A DNA stretch of 64,000 bases from Kaistella flava (ex Peng et al. 2021) (GCF_015191005.1 NZ_CP040442.1:2356001-2420000); one strand, 5' to 3'. Positions 16,735 through 26,227 are shown, counted from the first letter of the stretch. Notes: generated by a model from the letters alone, not told the origin. Translations and numbers: made by a program.

Positions 16735-18126
16735 TTAATATCCTAATAATTTTAAGACATCTTCCGGTTTTTGTTCTTCCCGGAAAACGGTATATGTAAA
16801 GTTTCCTTCTTCGTCTTTATCGATCAAAATATGTTTCGGCTGCGGCATCAAACAGTGGTGAACACCGCCGTAACCGCCGATGGTTTCCTGATAGGCGCCG
16901 GTATTAAAAAAGCCGATATATAAAGGTTTTGTGTCGCTGAATGTTGGCAAATAAATAGCATTCGTATGTTGCTCAGAATTATAGTAATCATCTGAATCAC
17001 AGGTTAATCCGCCCAGAAAAACGCGTTCATAGGTGTCTTCCCAACGGTTTAGCGGAAGCATGATGAACTTGCGGGAAATAGCCCACGTATCGGGTAATGT
17101 GGTCATGAAAGAGGAATCAATCATGTTCCATTTTTCACGGTCATTCTGACGTTTTTGAGAGATGATTTTATAAAGATGCCCTCCACTTTCACCAACCGTA
17201 AAACTACCGAATTCGGTGTAAATGTTTGGTTCTTCTACGCCTTCTTCTTCACAGAATTTTTTGATTTGAGACACGATTTCGTTCACCATATATTGGTAAT
17301 CGTAATCGAAATTCAAAGAAGTTTTAATTGGAAAACCACCACCGATATTAAGAGAATCAACTTCGGGTGCGATTTTTTTCAATCGGGCGTAAACGCGTAA
17401 ACATTTATAAAGTTCGTTCCAGTAATATGCAGTATCCTTGATTCCGGTATTGATAAAAAAGTGCAGCATTTTCAATCGCGCATTCGGATGATCTGCAATT
17501 TTCTGGCTGTAATATGGAATAATATCTTTGTACCCAATTCCTAATCTGGAAGTATAAAATTCGAATTTTGGTTCCTCTTCCGCCGCAATTCTAATTCCGA
17601 TATTAAATTTGCAGTCGATACTTTCGGTCAATTTATCGAGTTCTCTGTAATTATCTAAAATGGGCGTGATGTTTTCAAAACCTTTATTAATTAGATCAGA
17701 AATCTTTGCTAAATAATCATCGGTTTTAAATCCGTTACAAATAACCTCAACGTTTTTATCGAACTTCCCTTTGTCATAAAGAGATTTTACAATATCGATA
17801 TCGTAAGCAGACGAAGTTTCCAGGGAAATATCGTTTTTCAACGCTTCTTCCAGAACAAAAGCGAAGTGACTGGATTTGGTACAATAGCAATAACGGTAAC
17901 TTTTTTTGTAATCATTGATTTCAAACGCTTCCTTGAACCACGCTTTTGCACGCTGAATATTGGTAGAAATCTTCGGCAAATAATTAAACTTCAAAGGCGT
18001 ACCGAACTGTTCTATGACCTCCATTAAAGGAATGTCGTGGAATTGAAGCGTATTGTCCGCGACGTTAAATTCTTCCGTCGGGAAATACAAAGTTTGATCG
18101 ATAAGCTCTGAGTATTTAATTTTCAT
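16735..18126 (-). CDS. speA: Biosynthetic arginine decarboxylase (fold-type III, PLP)
   Basis: 463-residue PLP enzyme of the alanine racemase-like fold. The PLP lysine is Lys84 in YCYCTKSSHFAF; the GGGFP loop (NIGGGFPIKT) binds phosphate; and GGLTCDSDDYY near 383 carries the C-terminal active-site cysteine and aspartates. It resembles the Bacteroidota SpeA, shorter than the ~650-residue enterobacterial form. It makes agmatine from arginine, which agmatinase (13318-14172) converts to putrescine. It follows thiamine diphosphokinase by 79 bp and has its own TAATTTTG -7 box, so it may be transcribed alone. Confidence 0.88.
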   Translation of the reverse strand: MKIKYSELIDQTLYFPTEEFNVADNTLQFHDIPLMEVIEQFGTPLKFNYLPKISTNIQRAKAWFKEAFEINDYKKSYRYCYCTKSSHFAFVLEEALKNDISLETSSAYDIDIVKSLYDKGKFDKNVEVICNGFKTDDYLAKISDLINKGFENITPILDNYRELDKLTESIDCKFNIGIRIAAEEEPKFEFYTSRLGIGYKDIIPYYSQKIADHPNARLKMLHFFINTGIKDTAYYWNELYKCLRVYARLKKIAPEVDSLNIGGGFPIKTSLNFDYDYQYMVNEIVSQIKKFCEEEGVEEPNIYTEFGSFTVGESGGHLYKIISQKRQNDREKWNMIDSSFMTTLPDTWAISRKFIMLPLNRWEDTYERVFLGGLTCDSDDYYNSEQHTNAIYLPTFSDTKPLYIGFFNTGAYQETIGGYGGVHHCLMPQPKHILIDKDEEGNFTYTVFREEQKPEDVLKLLGY

Positions 18127-18143
18127 TTTAAGAATCGTATTTG

Positions 18144-18151
18144 CAAAATTA
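18144..18151 (-). promoter_or_regulatory. -7 promoter box for arginine decarboxylase
   Basis: TAATTTTG on the minus strand fits TAnnTTTG, 17 nt before the ATG at 18126. It supports independent transcription of speA from the upstream thiamine diphosphokinase gene. Confidence 0.55.
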
Positions 18152-18205
18152 GAATTGCAAAGTTGAGAAAAAAAGTTGGGTTTCTATTTTAAAATTCCGT
18201 TAAAA

Positions 18206-18838
18206 TTAGCGCTGGTCTTTATTTCCTACAAACACGACTAAATTTCCGGTTTCAAATTCAATGATTACGTCATCCTCTTTGGCAAAATTACGGGTTCCTA
18301 TTCTATTGGTAATATCCAATTTTTCTTGAGCTAAAGACCAGTTCAAACCTTTGGTAGTAAGCTTTTCCGTTGTTGGAAATGGATATAAAGAAATCATTCG
18401 ATTTTTAATATTTTCTAACACTAATTTTTTCGGTGCAAAGAAATAAGTTGAATATTCATCAAAAAAAGTAATCTTTAAATCGTCTTTAAATAAAAAGGCC
18501 ACCGTTAGATTTCCCAAAAAGTGATCCATTTCGCCACCACTTCCACCATAAACATCTACTTTTTCAAATCCTTTCTCTTTAATAATCTCCAGAGATTTTT
18601 CGAAATCGGTTTTATCCTGATCAGGTGTATAAATGAATTTCGCCTGATAAACATTTTCATCAGATCCGGAATGAGAGTCGAAATCTCCTGAAATAAAATC
18701 GAGTTGATCAAGTGGAAAACCTTTCTCTTTTAAATAATGAAAAGCACCATCGGAACAGGCAATCAAAGAATAATCAGAACTATTAGGAATGATTTTGGGC
18801 GGAACTCCATTGATGAAGAGAAGTACTTTATCGGTCAT
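18206..18838 (-). CDS. Thiamine diphosphokinase
   Basis: Transfers pyrophosphate from ATP to thiamine to give ThDP. Motifs are SGDFDSH and DQDKTDFEKSLE, which bind Mg-ATP, and GGSGGEMDHFLGNL. I prefer the start at 18838 (MTDKVLLFING, 210 residues) over 18865, because the family N-terminus begins with this strand and the longer form overlaps the upstream gene by 38 bp rather than 11. No other thiamine gene and no TPP riboswitch is seen nearby, so it probably serves salvage. Confidence 0.9.
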   Translation of the reverse strand: MTDKVLLFINGVPPKIIPNSSDYSLIACSDGAFHYLKEKGFPLDQLDFISGDFDSHSGSDENVYQAKFIYTPDQDKTDFEKSLEIIKEKGFEKVDVYGGSGGEMDHFLGNLTVAFLFKDDLKITFFDEYSTYFFAPKKLVLENIKNRMISLYPFPTTEKLTTKGLNWSLAQEKLDITNRIGTRNFAKEDDVIIEFETGNLVVFVGNKDQR

Positions 18839-19397
18839 TGGGATTCCAGTATTCTTCCGTTTCATTATTCAGTTTTGAAACATAACGAGCTAAAACGAAT
18901 AAGTAATCAGAAAGTCGATTCAGGTATTTAATCAGTTCTGGGCGCACTTCTTCAGATTCATTTAAGAATACCAAACTGCGCTCTGCCCGTCTACAAACCG
19001 TTCTACAAACATGCAGAGACGTCGCAGATCTTCCGCCGCCCGGAAGAATGAAATACTGCAATGGTGCTAATTCTTTTTCAAAATCATCCATCCAATGTTC
19101 CAATTCTTCAATTTCGGTATCTGTAATCATTAAAGCTAAGCGGGATTTTCCGTTTGCTAAAGTTAATTTATCCGTTGGTGTCGCAGATTCTGAACCCAAC
19201 GTAAATAAATCAAACTGAATTTTTTTCAATTGAGTTAAAACTTGTTCGTCTTTAACCTCACTTTTGGCAACACCGATAAAAGAATTGAGTTCATCGATTG
19301 TTCCGTAAGATTCAACTCTGGCGGACGCTTTGGAAACGCGGGTTCCGCCGTATAAAGCGGTTTGTCCTTTGTCGCCGGTTTTGGTATATATTTTCAT
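18828..19397 (-). CDS. Corrinoid adenosyltransferase (PduO/ATR type)
   Basis: Transfers adenosyl from ATP to cob(I)alamin. The N-terminal ATP motif KIYTKTGDKGQTALYGG is at the very start if translation begins at ATG 19397 (189 residues); a longer in-frame start at 19481 would add a tail and overlap the upstream hydrolase, so I reject it. Further family marks are YGTIDELNSFIG and ILPGGGRSATSLHVCRTVCRRAER. It implies use of salvaged cobalamin by some adenosylcobalamin enzyme elsewhere in the genome. Confidence 0.92.
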   Translation of the reverse strand: MKIYTKTGDKGQTALYGGTRVSKASARVESYGTIDELNSFIGVAKSEVKDEQVLTQLKKIQFDLFTLGSESATPTDKLTLANGKSRLALMITDTEIEELEHWMDDFEKELAPLQYFILPGGGRSATSLHVCRTVCRRAERSLVFLNESEEVRPELIKYLNRLSDYLFVLARYVSKLNNETEEYWNPNDR

Positions 19398-19461
19398 TTT
19401 CTTGTAGCTTAAGGCTGGATGTAAATTTAGCGATTTTCTAATTACCACTTTTGGTTGTTCT

Positions 19462-20301
19462 CTAAAGTTCGTCCAATACAATCTTCCAGAGATTTTTATT
19501 AAAACTTCTAAAAAAATTGACGTGTCCGATTTCTAGTTTTTCAGATTCCGAAATTTTAATTTCCCGATAGGTCGTTTTTAAATTAGGATAAACGTTTTTC
19601 AATAAATTCTGCATTCCTTTTTGAGTAACCCAATTATCATCTTCGGCGTGGATTATAAAAGTATTTTGATTTAATTCTTTTGAAATATTCGCCCCTATTT
19701 TTTCATACAATTTGCTCGTAGATTTTTTATTTAGAATTAAAGTCTGCCAATCGAAAGCTACGCCTTTGGGTAAAGATTCTCCCAAACCAAAACGATGTGC
19801 GGGAAAATATCCAAAAAAAGTAGTCATGACAGGAAGTGCGATTCCAAAACCGAGTAAAGCAGTAACTGCAACGCTAAAAGTTAAATTACCAATATGGGCG
19901 TCTTGTGTCCCGACAAAAATAAATTTCTCAAAATTCTTTGAATAGTCATTCATTCCCAAAATTAAAGCACCAACCGAATGTCCTAAACAAAACTTAGTAT
20001 AATCAGGATATTCCCTTTTAATAAAATCTGTTACTTTTTTAAAATCAATAGTTCCCCAAATTCTCATCGACGCTTCAAACCCTCGCATTTCTTTAGGCTT
20101 CGATTCACCTATTCCTCTGTAATCATAAGTAATAACTGTAAATCCGTTTTCCGCTAAATACTTGGCAAAAGAAAAATAAATTTGTTGTTTTACTCCCGTT
20201 GCAGAATTAATAAGCAACAGTTTTCCATTTGGAGTTTCGGGTTCAAAAACCTTTACAGAAATTGGAATTTGATCGGAAGTGGTTAGAATGAGTTCTTTCA
20301 T
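19462..20301 (-). CDS. Cytosolic alpha/beta hydrolase
   Basis: 279 residues, no signal peptide. The elbow CLGHSVGALILG carries Ser109; YDYRGIGESKP lies in the usual position before it; AEDDNWV and GHVNFF near the end fit the acid and histidine. Residues 131-160 hold a hydrophobic helical lid. Substrate unknown. It is followed by the adenosyltransferase at 64 bp and may share its transcript. Confidence 0.85.
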   Translation of the reverse strand: MKELILTTSDQIPISVKVFEPETPNGKLLLINSATGVKQQIYFSFAKYLAENGFTVITYDYRGIGESKPKEMRGFEASMRIWGTIDFKKVTDFIKREYPDYTKFCLGHSVGALILGMNDYSKNFEKFIFVGTQDAHIGNLTFSVAVTALLGFGIALPVMTTFFGYFPAHRFGLGESLPKGVAFDWQTLILNKKSTSKLYEKIGANISKELNQNTFIIHAEDDNWVTQKGMQNLLKNVYPNLKTTYREIKISESEKLEIGHVNFFRSFNKNLWKIVLDEL

Positions 20302-20310
20302 TTTAATGAA

Positions 20311-20336
20311 AATTCCACTTGTAGATAAGTGGAATT
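20311..20336. terminator. Hairpin between ribokinase and hydrolase genes
   Basis: AATTCCACTT (20311-20320) pairs with AAGTGGAATT (20327-20336). On the minus strand only a short TTTTCATT follows, so termination may be partial. Confidence 0.4.
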
Positions 20337-20401
20337 AATTTTTAAAAATATAAATTTTAAAGGAAATAAAAAAGCAAAACCGATATGCTCAATATAGCAA
20401 T

Positions 20402-21295
20402 CTATCCTTCGAGAATATCTTTCAGATAAGGAAGTCCACTTTGGGAACCTCTATTTTTAGTCACTTTTAGAGAAACATCATTTCCAAATTTCACACAGTC
20501 ATCAATTTTATTATGATGACAAAGTGCTACTGCAAAACCTGCCGTGAAGGCATCTCCCATACCCATTTTGTGTAGAACACAATCATGATCATTTCGGTAA
20601 TAGTTCATTTCGGTACCATTGAAATAAGTTGTAGAATTGGTATCGTCGCGAACAAATAATTTATTTGGATACTTTCTTAAAATCTCTTCTCTCGGGTCAT
20701 CACCAAAGATAATTGATAATTCATTGCTTTTGGCAACGATGAAAGTAGCATTAGCAATAACTTCAGGAGAAAGTTTCTTTGCAGGTGAAGCGTAAATTCC
20801 TAATTTCTTATTATACTTCTTTACCAATTCGGAAGTGTATTCTACGACATCCATTGGAATTTCAAGCTGAATCAGAACCAAATCTGCGGTTGCAAAAAAC
20901 TTCTCAGCTTCCGCAACATGTTTTGGTTCCAGGCAATAATTAGAAGCTGGAACAACCACGATCGAATTGACTCCCTTTGCAGCAACAACATACGCTGTTC
21001 CTGTGGGCGCGTCTTCAGTTTCTACAACGTAACCAACATTAACTCCTTCATCAACTAAATTCCGTAAAATTTGCTGTCCAAACGGATCCATTCCAACCGC
21101 GCCAATAAAGTAAACGCTCGCTCCCAATCTGGAGGTAGCGACTGCTTGATTGGCTCCTTTTCCACCAAAAAAACTTTCTGACTTCTCTGCCATCACCGTC
21201 TCATTAGGATGCGGTGAATTAGCGGTATTCAAAACTAAATCTATAGAAGAACTGCCAATTACAATAATTTTAGGTTGCTCAGAAGTAATATTCAT
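20402..21295 (-). CDS. rbsK: Ribokinase (PfkB family)
   Basis: 297-residue sugar kinase. The N-terminal family signature is FFGGKGANQAVATSRLG (42-58) and the C-terminal signature GMGDAFTAGFAVA has the catalytic base Asp248. IVVVPASN and TGTAYVV complete the sugar-binding region. Ribokinase is the most likely specificity, but no ribose transporter or rbs genes are nearby, so it could phosphorylate ribose from nucleoside turnover. It follows the DUF4241 gene by 58 bp. Confidence 0.88.
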   Translation of the reverse strand: MNITSEQPKIIVIGSSSIDLVLNTANSPHPNETVMAEKSESFFGGKGANQAVATSRLGASVYFIGAVGMDPFGQQILRNLVDEGVNVGYVVETEDAPTGTAYVVAAKGVNSIVVVPASNYCLEPKHVAEAEKFFATADLVLIQLEIPMDVVEYTSELVKKYNKKLGIYASPAKKLSPEVIANATFIVAKSNELSIIFGDDPREEILRKYPNKLFVRDDTNSTTYFNGTEMNYYRNDHDCVLHKMGMGDAFTAGFAVALCHHNKIDDCVKFGNDVSLKVTKNRGSQSGLPYLKDILEG

Positions 21296-21353
21296 TGTTT
21301 ATAACTTATGTTTCAAATGTACTTAAATAAGGAACGATTCGGAAATAATAATT

Positions 21354-21989
21354 TTAATTAATCTCCACAAATTCAGAAACGATTTTTACAGGAACGTTAT
21401 TTCTATCAAATCCGATATAACTTGCATAAAATCCTTCACCATAACCCGTTTCAAAAGCGAATAGATTTCCAGGTTTTTCATCGTTCGGTTTTAGAAAAGC
21501 ATACTGATTGATAGCGCCGTCTTCCTGGAAAAAATGTTCGTGGAAAAACTCTTCATAAATCCCCATAAAATCTTCCCCTTTTCTTTTGAACAAATGCTGT
21601 TCCAAGAGATTTAGATTTTGCTGAGTTTCGAAATCCATAAAACAGCCCATCCCACTTTCTACCGGATAACCATATATTTCTCCTTCCTCTAAATCAGCCA
21701 TGTGCTGACCTTCCGAAGTTGCCAGTTCCCAATTGCTAATTTCTGAATTATTGAAAACGATTTCTACATAAGCGATACAATTGCTTTCGATTTCTTTATG
21801 TACTAATACCGTAAATTCTCCTCTCGGAAAATCCGTTGTAAAAGCTGGCATTTCGCTGGTAATCAAAGGATCACAAACCACCAGTTTCCCGGTGGTGAGA
21901 TTAATCTTTCCCGCCTCGAATGTTTCAATTAAAGGGCTTTCTACAAAATTCTTGTTGAAAAGTTTTTTGATATTTTCGATGTGGTTCAT
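21354..21989 (-). CDS. DUF4241-domain protein
   Basis: 211-residue soluble protein matching the DUF4241 pattern: GKLVVCDPLI near the start, ESGMGCFMDFETQQNL in the middle and FAFETGYGEGFYASYIGFD at the end. Function unknown; some DUF4241 proteins occur as immunity-like or stand-alone proteins. Its ATG overlaps the ValS stop by 4 bp, so it is translated from the valS message. That link is probably about transcription only. Confidence 0.8.
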   Translation of the reverse strand: MNHIENIKKLFNKNFVESPLIETFEAGKINLTTGKLVVCDPLITSEMPAFTTDFPRGEFTVLVHKEIESNCIAYVEIVFNNSEISNWELATSEGQHMADLEEGEIYGYPVESGMGCFMDFETQQNLNLLEQHLFKRKGEDFMGIYEEFFHEHFFQEDGAINQYAFLKPNDEKPGNLFAFETGYGEGFYASYIGFDRNNVPVKIVSEFVEIN

Positions 21990-24607
21990 GATAACGTTTT
22001 CAATTTTTCTTCGAGCAAGACCATTTTATCCTGCGCGTCTTTTTTCTTTTTCAATTCATTATCAACAACTTGCTGTGGCGCACCTGCCATAAATTTTTCG
22101 TTGGATAATTTTTTATCTACTGACATCATGAAACCTTTTAAATATTTGATTTCTTCTTCAGTTTTAATTTTCTCTTCTCCTAAATCTAAGTTTTCACTTA
22201 ATGGAATAGAAACTTCTGTTCCTCCAATTAAGAAAGAGAACGTTGGTTTATCTGTTTTTTCAGCGAAATGAATTTGTTCAATATTCGCTAATTTCCGAAC
22301 TAAATTTTCATTATCAAATGAAGTTGCATTGGTGAAAACCTCAACACTTTCACGTGGTGAAATTCCTTTGCTTTGACGGTAATTACGAACGCCTGAAATC
22401 ACTTCTTTAGAAACTTCAAACTGCTTGATTAATTCTTTATCGTAATCCTGAACTTTTCTTTGCTGAGCGATAACCAAAGCATTTTCTATCGTGCGCTCAG
22501 AAATATTCTGCCATAGCTCTTCAGATAAAAATGGCATAAATGGATGCAACAATTTCATTAATTCCTCGAAATACTGAATGGTCTGATCATAAACTTCAGT
22601 AGATATCGCTTCACCGTAATTGGGTTTAATCGCTTCTAAATACCAGGAACAGAAATCATCCCAAATTAATTTATACACTAAATGCAGCGCATCAGAAATT
22701 CTGAATTTCTCAAACTGATCAGCAATTTCAACAATCGTTTTATCCATCTGATTTCCAAACCAAGCAATTGCTTGCTGATCTGCCTCATTCGCTTTTATCG
22801 AATCATCTTTTCTCCAACCTTGAATTAATTTATTGGAGTTCCAAATCTTTGTTGCGAAATTTCTTCCCTGCAACATTAATTCTTCATCAAAAAGCAAATC
22901 GTTTCCGGCAGCCGAACTTAATAAGATTCCGACACGAACGCCATCTGCACCATATTTCTCCATCAACTCAATTGGATCTGGAGAATTCCCAAGTGATTTC
23001 GACATTTTACGTCTTTGCTTATCTCTTACAATTCCCGTGAAATAAACATTTTTAAAAGGAACTTCTTTTCTGTATTCGATTCCTGCCATAATCATTCGGG
23101 CAACCCAGAAGAAAATAATATCCGGACCGGTAACCAAATCAGAAGTTGGATAATAGTAATTAATGTCTTTATTTTCAGGATCGTTAAGTCCGTCGAAAAC
23201 TGACATTGGCCACAACCAAGAGGAGAACCAAGTATCGAGTGCGTCCTCGTCTTGACGAAGATTTGAGACTTCGAGATTTGAGATTTGAGACTTTTCTTTA
23301 GCAAGAATTAAGGCTTCTTCAATTGTTTCTGCAACTACGAAATCATCCTGTCCCTCACCATAAAAATAAGCTGGGATTTGTTGTCCCCACCAAAGCTGTC
23401 TTGAAATATTCCAATCGCGGATGTTTTCCATCCAGTGCTTGTACGTGTTTTTGAATTTTTCTGGGTGAAATTTCACCTCATCATTCATCACAACATCCAA
23501 AGCTGGCTTTGCCATTTCTGACATTTTCAAAAACCATTGAACTGAAACTTTCGGTTCGATAATCGCTCCTGTTCTTTCAGACGTTCCAACTTTATTGACG
23601 TAATCTTCAGCTTTTAATAAAAGATCATTTTGCTCTAATTCTTTAACAATTTCTTTACGAACGACAAATCGATTTTTACCTGCATAATGCAAACCATGAT
23701 TATTCAAGTTAGCATCATCATCTAAAGAATCAATCATTGGTAAACCATGACGCTTTCCAATTTCATAATCATTGGTGTCGTGAGCCGGCGTAATTTTCAA
23801 AGCCCCGGTTCCAAATTCAATATCTACATAATCATCTTCGATAATTGGAATCACACGATTTACGATAGGAACAATAACATTCTTCCCTTTTAAATGCGCA
23901 TATCTTTCATCATTAGGATTGATACAAACGGCAGTATCACCGAAAATAGTTTCGGGACGGGTTGTTGCAACAGAAAGGAAATCTTCCGTTCCTTCAATCT
24001 TATATTTTAAATAAAACAGTTTCCCGTTTTGTTCTTTGAAAATTACTTCTTCATCAGAAATATTGGTCTTGGCTTCCGGATCCCAGTTCACCATGCGGTA
24101 ACCTCTGTAAATCAAACCTTTATTATATAAATCGATAAAAGATTTTACAACTTGCTGTGAAAGTTTTGGTTCCATGGTAAAACGTGTTCTTTCCCAATCG
24201 CAAGAACAACCCAGTTTTTTCAACTGTTCCAAAATTGTTCCGCCATATTTGTCGGTCCAATCCCAAGCGTGTTTCAAAAACTCTTCACGCGTAATATCTG
24301 CTTTATTAATCCCTTCTTCTTTCAGTTTTGCTACAACTTTCGCTTCAGTCGCAATTGAAGCATGATCCGTTCCTGGAACCCAGCAAGCATTGAAACCTTG
24401 CATTCTGGCTCTACGAACCAAAATATCCTGAATCGTATTGTTCAACATATGTCCCATGTGAAGAATCCCAGTTACATTTGGTGGCGGAATTACTATCGTA
24501 TAAGGAGGTTTTTCGTTAGGTTCGGAATGAAAATAATTATTTTTTAGCCAGAAATCATACCATTTCTGTTCTGTTTCCTGCGGCGTATATTTCTCTGAAA
24601 TCTGCAT
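21986..24607 (-). CDS. valS: Valyl-tRNA synthetase
   Basis: Class I synthetase charging tRNA-Val, 873 residues from the start I chose at 24607 (MQISEKYTPQETEQKWYDFW); the longer frame to 24703 adds a non-conserved tail. The HIGH motif is in PPPNVTGILHMGHML, the KMSKS loop in RRKMSKSLGN, and a large CP1 editing domain lies between them. The C-terminal ~65 residues form the ValS coiled coil with lysine-rich helices. No T-box is expected or seen. Confidence 0.97.
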   Translation of the reverse strand: MQISEKYTPQETEQKWYDFWLKNNYFHSEPNEKPPYTIVIPPPNVTGILHMGHMLNNTIQDILVRRARMQGFNACWVPGTDHASIATEAKVVAKLKEEGINKADITREEFLKHAWDWTDKYGGTILEQLKKLGCSCDWERTRFTMEPKLSQQVVKSFIDLYNKGLIYRGYRMVNWDPEAKTNISDEEVIFKEQNGKLFYLKYKIEGTEDFLSVATTRPETIFGDTAVCINPNDERYAHLKGKNVIVPIVNRVIPIIEDDYVDIEFGTGALKITPAHDTNDYEIGKRHGLPMIDSLDDDANLNNHGLHYAGKNRFVVRKEIVKELEQNDLLLKAEDYVNKVGTSERTGAIIEPKVSVQWFLKMSEMAKPALDVVMNDEVKFHPEKFKNTYKHWMENIRDWNISRQLWWGQQIPAYFYGEGQDDFVVAETIEEALILAKEKSQISNLEVSNLRQDEDALDTWFSSWLWPMSVFDGLNDPENKDINYYYPTSDLVTGPDIIFFWVARMIMAGIEYRKEVPFKNVYFTGIVRDKQRRKMSKSLGNSPDPIELMEKYGADGVRVGILLSSAAGNDLLFDEELMLQGRNFATKIWNSNKLIQGWRKDDSIKANEADQQAIAWFGNQMDKTIVEIADQFEKFRISDALHLVYKLIWDDFCSWYLEAIKPNYGEAISTEVYDQTIQYFEELMKLLHPFMPFLSEELWQNISERTIENALVIAQQRKVQDYDKELIKQFEVSKEVISGVRNYRQSKGISPRESVEVFTNATSFDNENLVRKLANIEQIHFAEKTDKPTFSFLIGGTEVSIPLSENLDLGEEKIKTEEEIKYLKGFMMSVDKKLSNEKFMAGAPQQVVDNELKKKKDAQDKMVLLEEKLKTLS

Positions 24608-24681
24608 ATATAAAATCTTTGGCTTAATAGTTGCAAAAATAGGGAAATAAAAAAAATTGACCTTACTATTAAAATAATTTT

Positions 24682-24689
24682 TAACTTTG
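24682..24689 (+). promoter_or_regulatory. -7 promoter box for the DUF1573 gene
   Basis: TAACTTTG fits TAnnTTTG. A TTGA at 24657-24660 lies about 22 nt upstream as a possible -33. The leader to ATG 24735 is roughly 40 nt. Confidence 0.5.
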
Positions 24690-24734
24690 TTTGTTAAATT
24701 CAATCAAATAACCAATTACTAAAATTAAAAAAAA

Positions 24735-25226
24735 ATGAAAAAAATCTTTGCAGGCCTATTTTTAGCCGGAACATTTGCACTTGCATCAGCCCAAACTATT
24801 TCTTTTGACAAAACAGTTTTCGATTATGGAAATGTAAAAACAGGAGCAGATGGTCATAGAGTTTTTAAGATTAAGAACACGGGAGACAAACCTCTTATTA
24901 TTTCCAGAGTTCAAGCATCATGTGGTTGTACTACACCAGAGTGGAGTCAAGAACCGATTATGCCAGGAAAAACAGCAGATTTAAAAGTAGGGTACGACAC
25001 AAAAATCGTGGGACCTTTTACAAAAATTATTGAAGTATATTCTAATGACGCTGACAACAGCAGATCTGTAATTACTATTAAAGGAAACATAGGAGATGCA
25101 GTAGCGACAATCGCTCCACAATCTACAGCTAAAGCAGAAAGCACAATGATGAGCTCAGAACAAGCTACGAAAGTTGCACCCGCAGCTAAAGCTAAAGCAC
25201 AAGTTTTAAAAGCTAAAAGTTTATAA
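24735..25226 (+). CDS. Exported DUF1573 protein
   Basis: 163 residues: signal peptide KKIFAGLFLAGTFALASAQ, then a single immunoglobulin-like DUF1573 domain (FDYGNVKTGADGHRVFKIKN, ASCGCTTPEWS, KVGYDTKIVGPF). The C-terminal ~45 residues are a low-complexity Ala/Lys/Thr tail. DUF1573 proteins are abundant in Bacteroidota and function is not established; the ASCGCT cysteines are family features. It has its own promoter and terminator. Confidence 0.88.
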   Translation: MKKIFAGLFLAGTFALASAQTISFDKTVFDYGNVKTGADGHRVFKIKNTGDKPLIISRVQASCGCTTPEWSQEPIMPGKTADLKVGYDTKIVGPFTKIIEVYSNDADNSRSVITIKGNIGDAVATIAPQSTAKAESTMMSSEQATKVAPAAKAKAQVLKAKSL

Positions 25227-25256
25227 TAGGTAAAACAATTTACCCGATAAAAATTT

Positions 25257-25288
25257 AAAATCATTCCAATATTGGAATGATTTTTTTA
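25257..25288 (+). terminator. Intrinsic terminator after the DUF1573 gene
   Basis: AAAATCATTCCAAT (25257-25270) pairs with ATTGGAATGATTTT (25271-25284), followed by a T run. Confidence 0.88.
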
Positions 25289-25311
25289 TTTTAGTACAAA
25301 ATATTGCAACT

Positions 25312-26181
25312 ATGGATTTAGATTTTAGTGATAATTTTATCGTGAACGGGAAATTCTCCATGAATGATTTCTCGACAGAATATGAAGGTAAGCTTTCGAA
25401 AGACGACGCAAAAAAAATGCTGGCCGACGAGAAAGAAAAGCTCCGCGAACTGCAGGAAAGGCTATATAGTGATGGGAGTAAATCTATATTGATTGTGCTG
25501 CAAGCAATGGATGCTGCTGGAAAAGACTCTTTAATCAAGCACGTTTTCGGTGGCGTAAATCCACAAGGATGCGCAGTCACCAGTTTCAAAACGCCGAATG
25601 ATAAAGAATACGCTCATGATTTTCTTTGGAGACATTATTTAGCCTTACCCGAAAAAGGAAAAATCGGCATTTTTAATAGAAGTCATTATGAAAGCGTCCT
25701 AATTTGTAAAGTTCATCCCGAATATAATTTAAATGAAAAGGTTTGGAAAACAGTTGACGACTTTGACAAAGGTTTCTGGAAAAATCGCTACGAAAGCATT
25801 AGAAATTTTGAAAAAACTCTAGCTGAAAACGGGACAACTATTATTAAAATATTTTTGAACGTTTCCCAAAAAGAACAGAAAAAAAGATTTCTGGAGCGGA
25901 TTGAAAAAGCAGACAAAAACTGGAAATTCTCCGCAGGTGATTTACCCGAAAGTGAATTGTGGAGTAAATATATGACCGCCTAGGAAGAAGCCATTAATGA
26001 GACTTCAAAAGATTACGCACCTTGGTATGTTATTCCAGCCGATCACAAATGGTTTACCCGCGTTGCCGCGATTCAGATCATTATCGATGCTTTGAAAAAA
26101 ATGGATTTACAATATCCAAAACCTTCACAGAAGGAAATTGAAGATTTAGCCGACGCCAAGAAACAGTTGGAAAATGAATAA
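25312..26181 (+). pseudogene. Polyphosphate kinase 2 gene interrupted by an in-frame amber codon
   Basis: PPK2 enzymes move phosphate between polyphosphate and nucleotides. The reading frame has Walker A AMDAAGKDS (65-73) and the lid/Walker B region FNRSHYES. It stops at TAG 25981-25983 after LWSKYMTA, giving only 223 residues. The same frame continues without further stops to TAA 26179-26181 and encodes the conserved C-terminus (EEAINETSKDYAPWYVIPAD, then HKWFTRVAAIQIIIDALKK). Read through, the length would be the usual ~289. Homologues have Tyr at the stop position, so a TAT or TAC to TAG change is the simplest history. The truncated product lacks the APWYVIPADxKW segment and is probably inactive unless the amber is suppressed or is a sequencing error. 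Confidence 0.85.
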
Positions 26182-26184
26182 AAT

Positions 26185-26218
26185 AAAAAAAGCAGAAACC
26201 TCAATTTCTGCTTTTTTT
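26185..26218 (+). terminator. Intrinsic terminator after the PPK2 frame
   Basis: AAAAAAGCAGAAA pairs with TTTCTGCTTTTTTT across ACCTCAA. The T run suits plus-strand termination; the A run on the other side may also help end the convergent rnpB transcript. Confidence 0.85.
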
Positions 26219-26227
26219 ATAAAAACC

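Noticed and set aside
19398-19481. Longer N-terminus for the cobalamin adenosyltransferase
   Set aside because: The ATP-binding motif starts right at ATG 19397, and the extension would overlap the upstream hydrolase gene.
24608-24703. Longer N-terminus for ValS
   Set aside because: Added residues are not ValS-like; the family start is at 24607.
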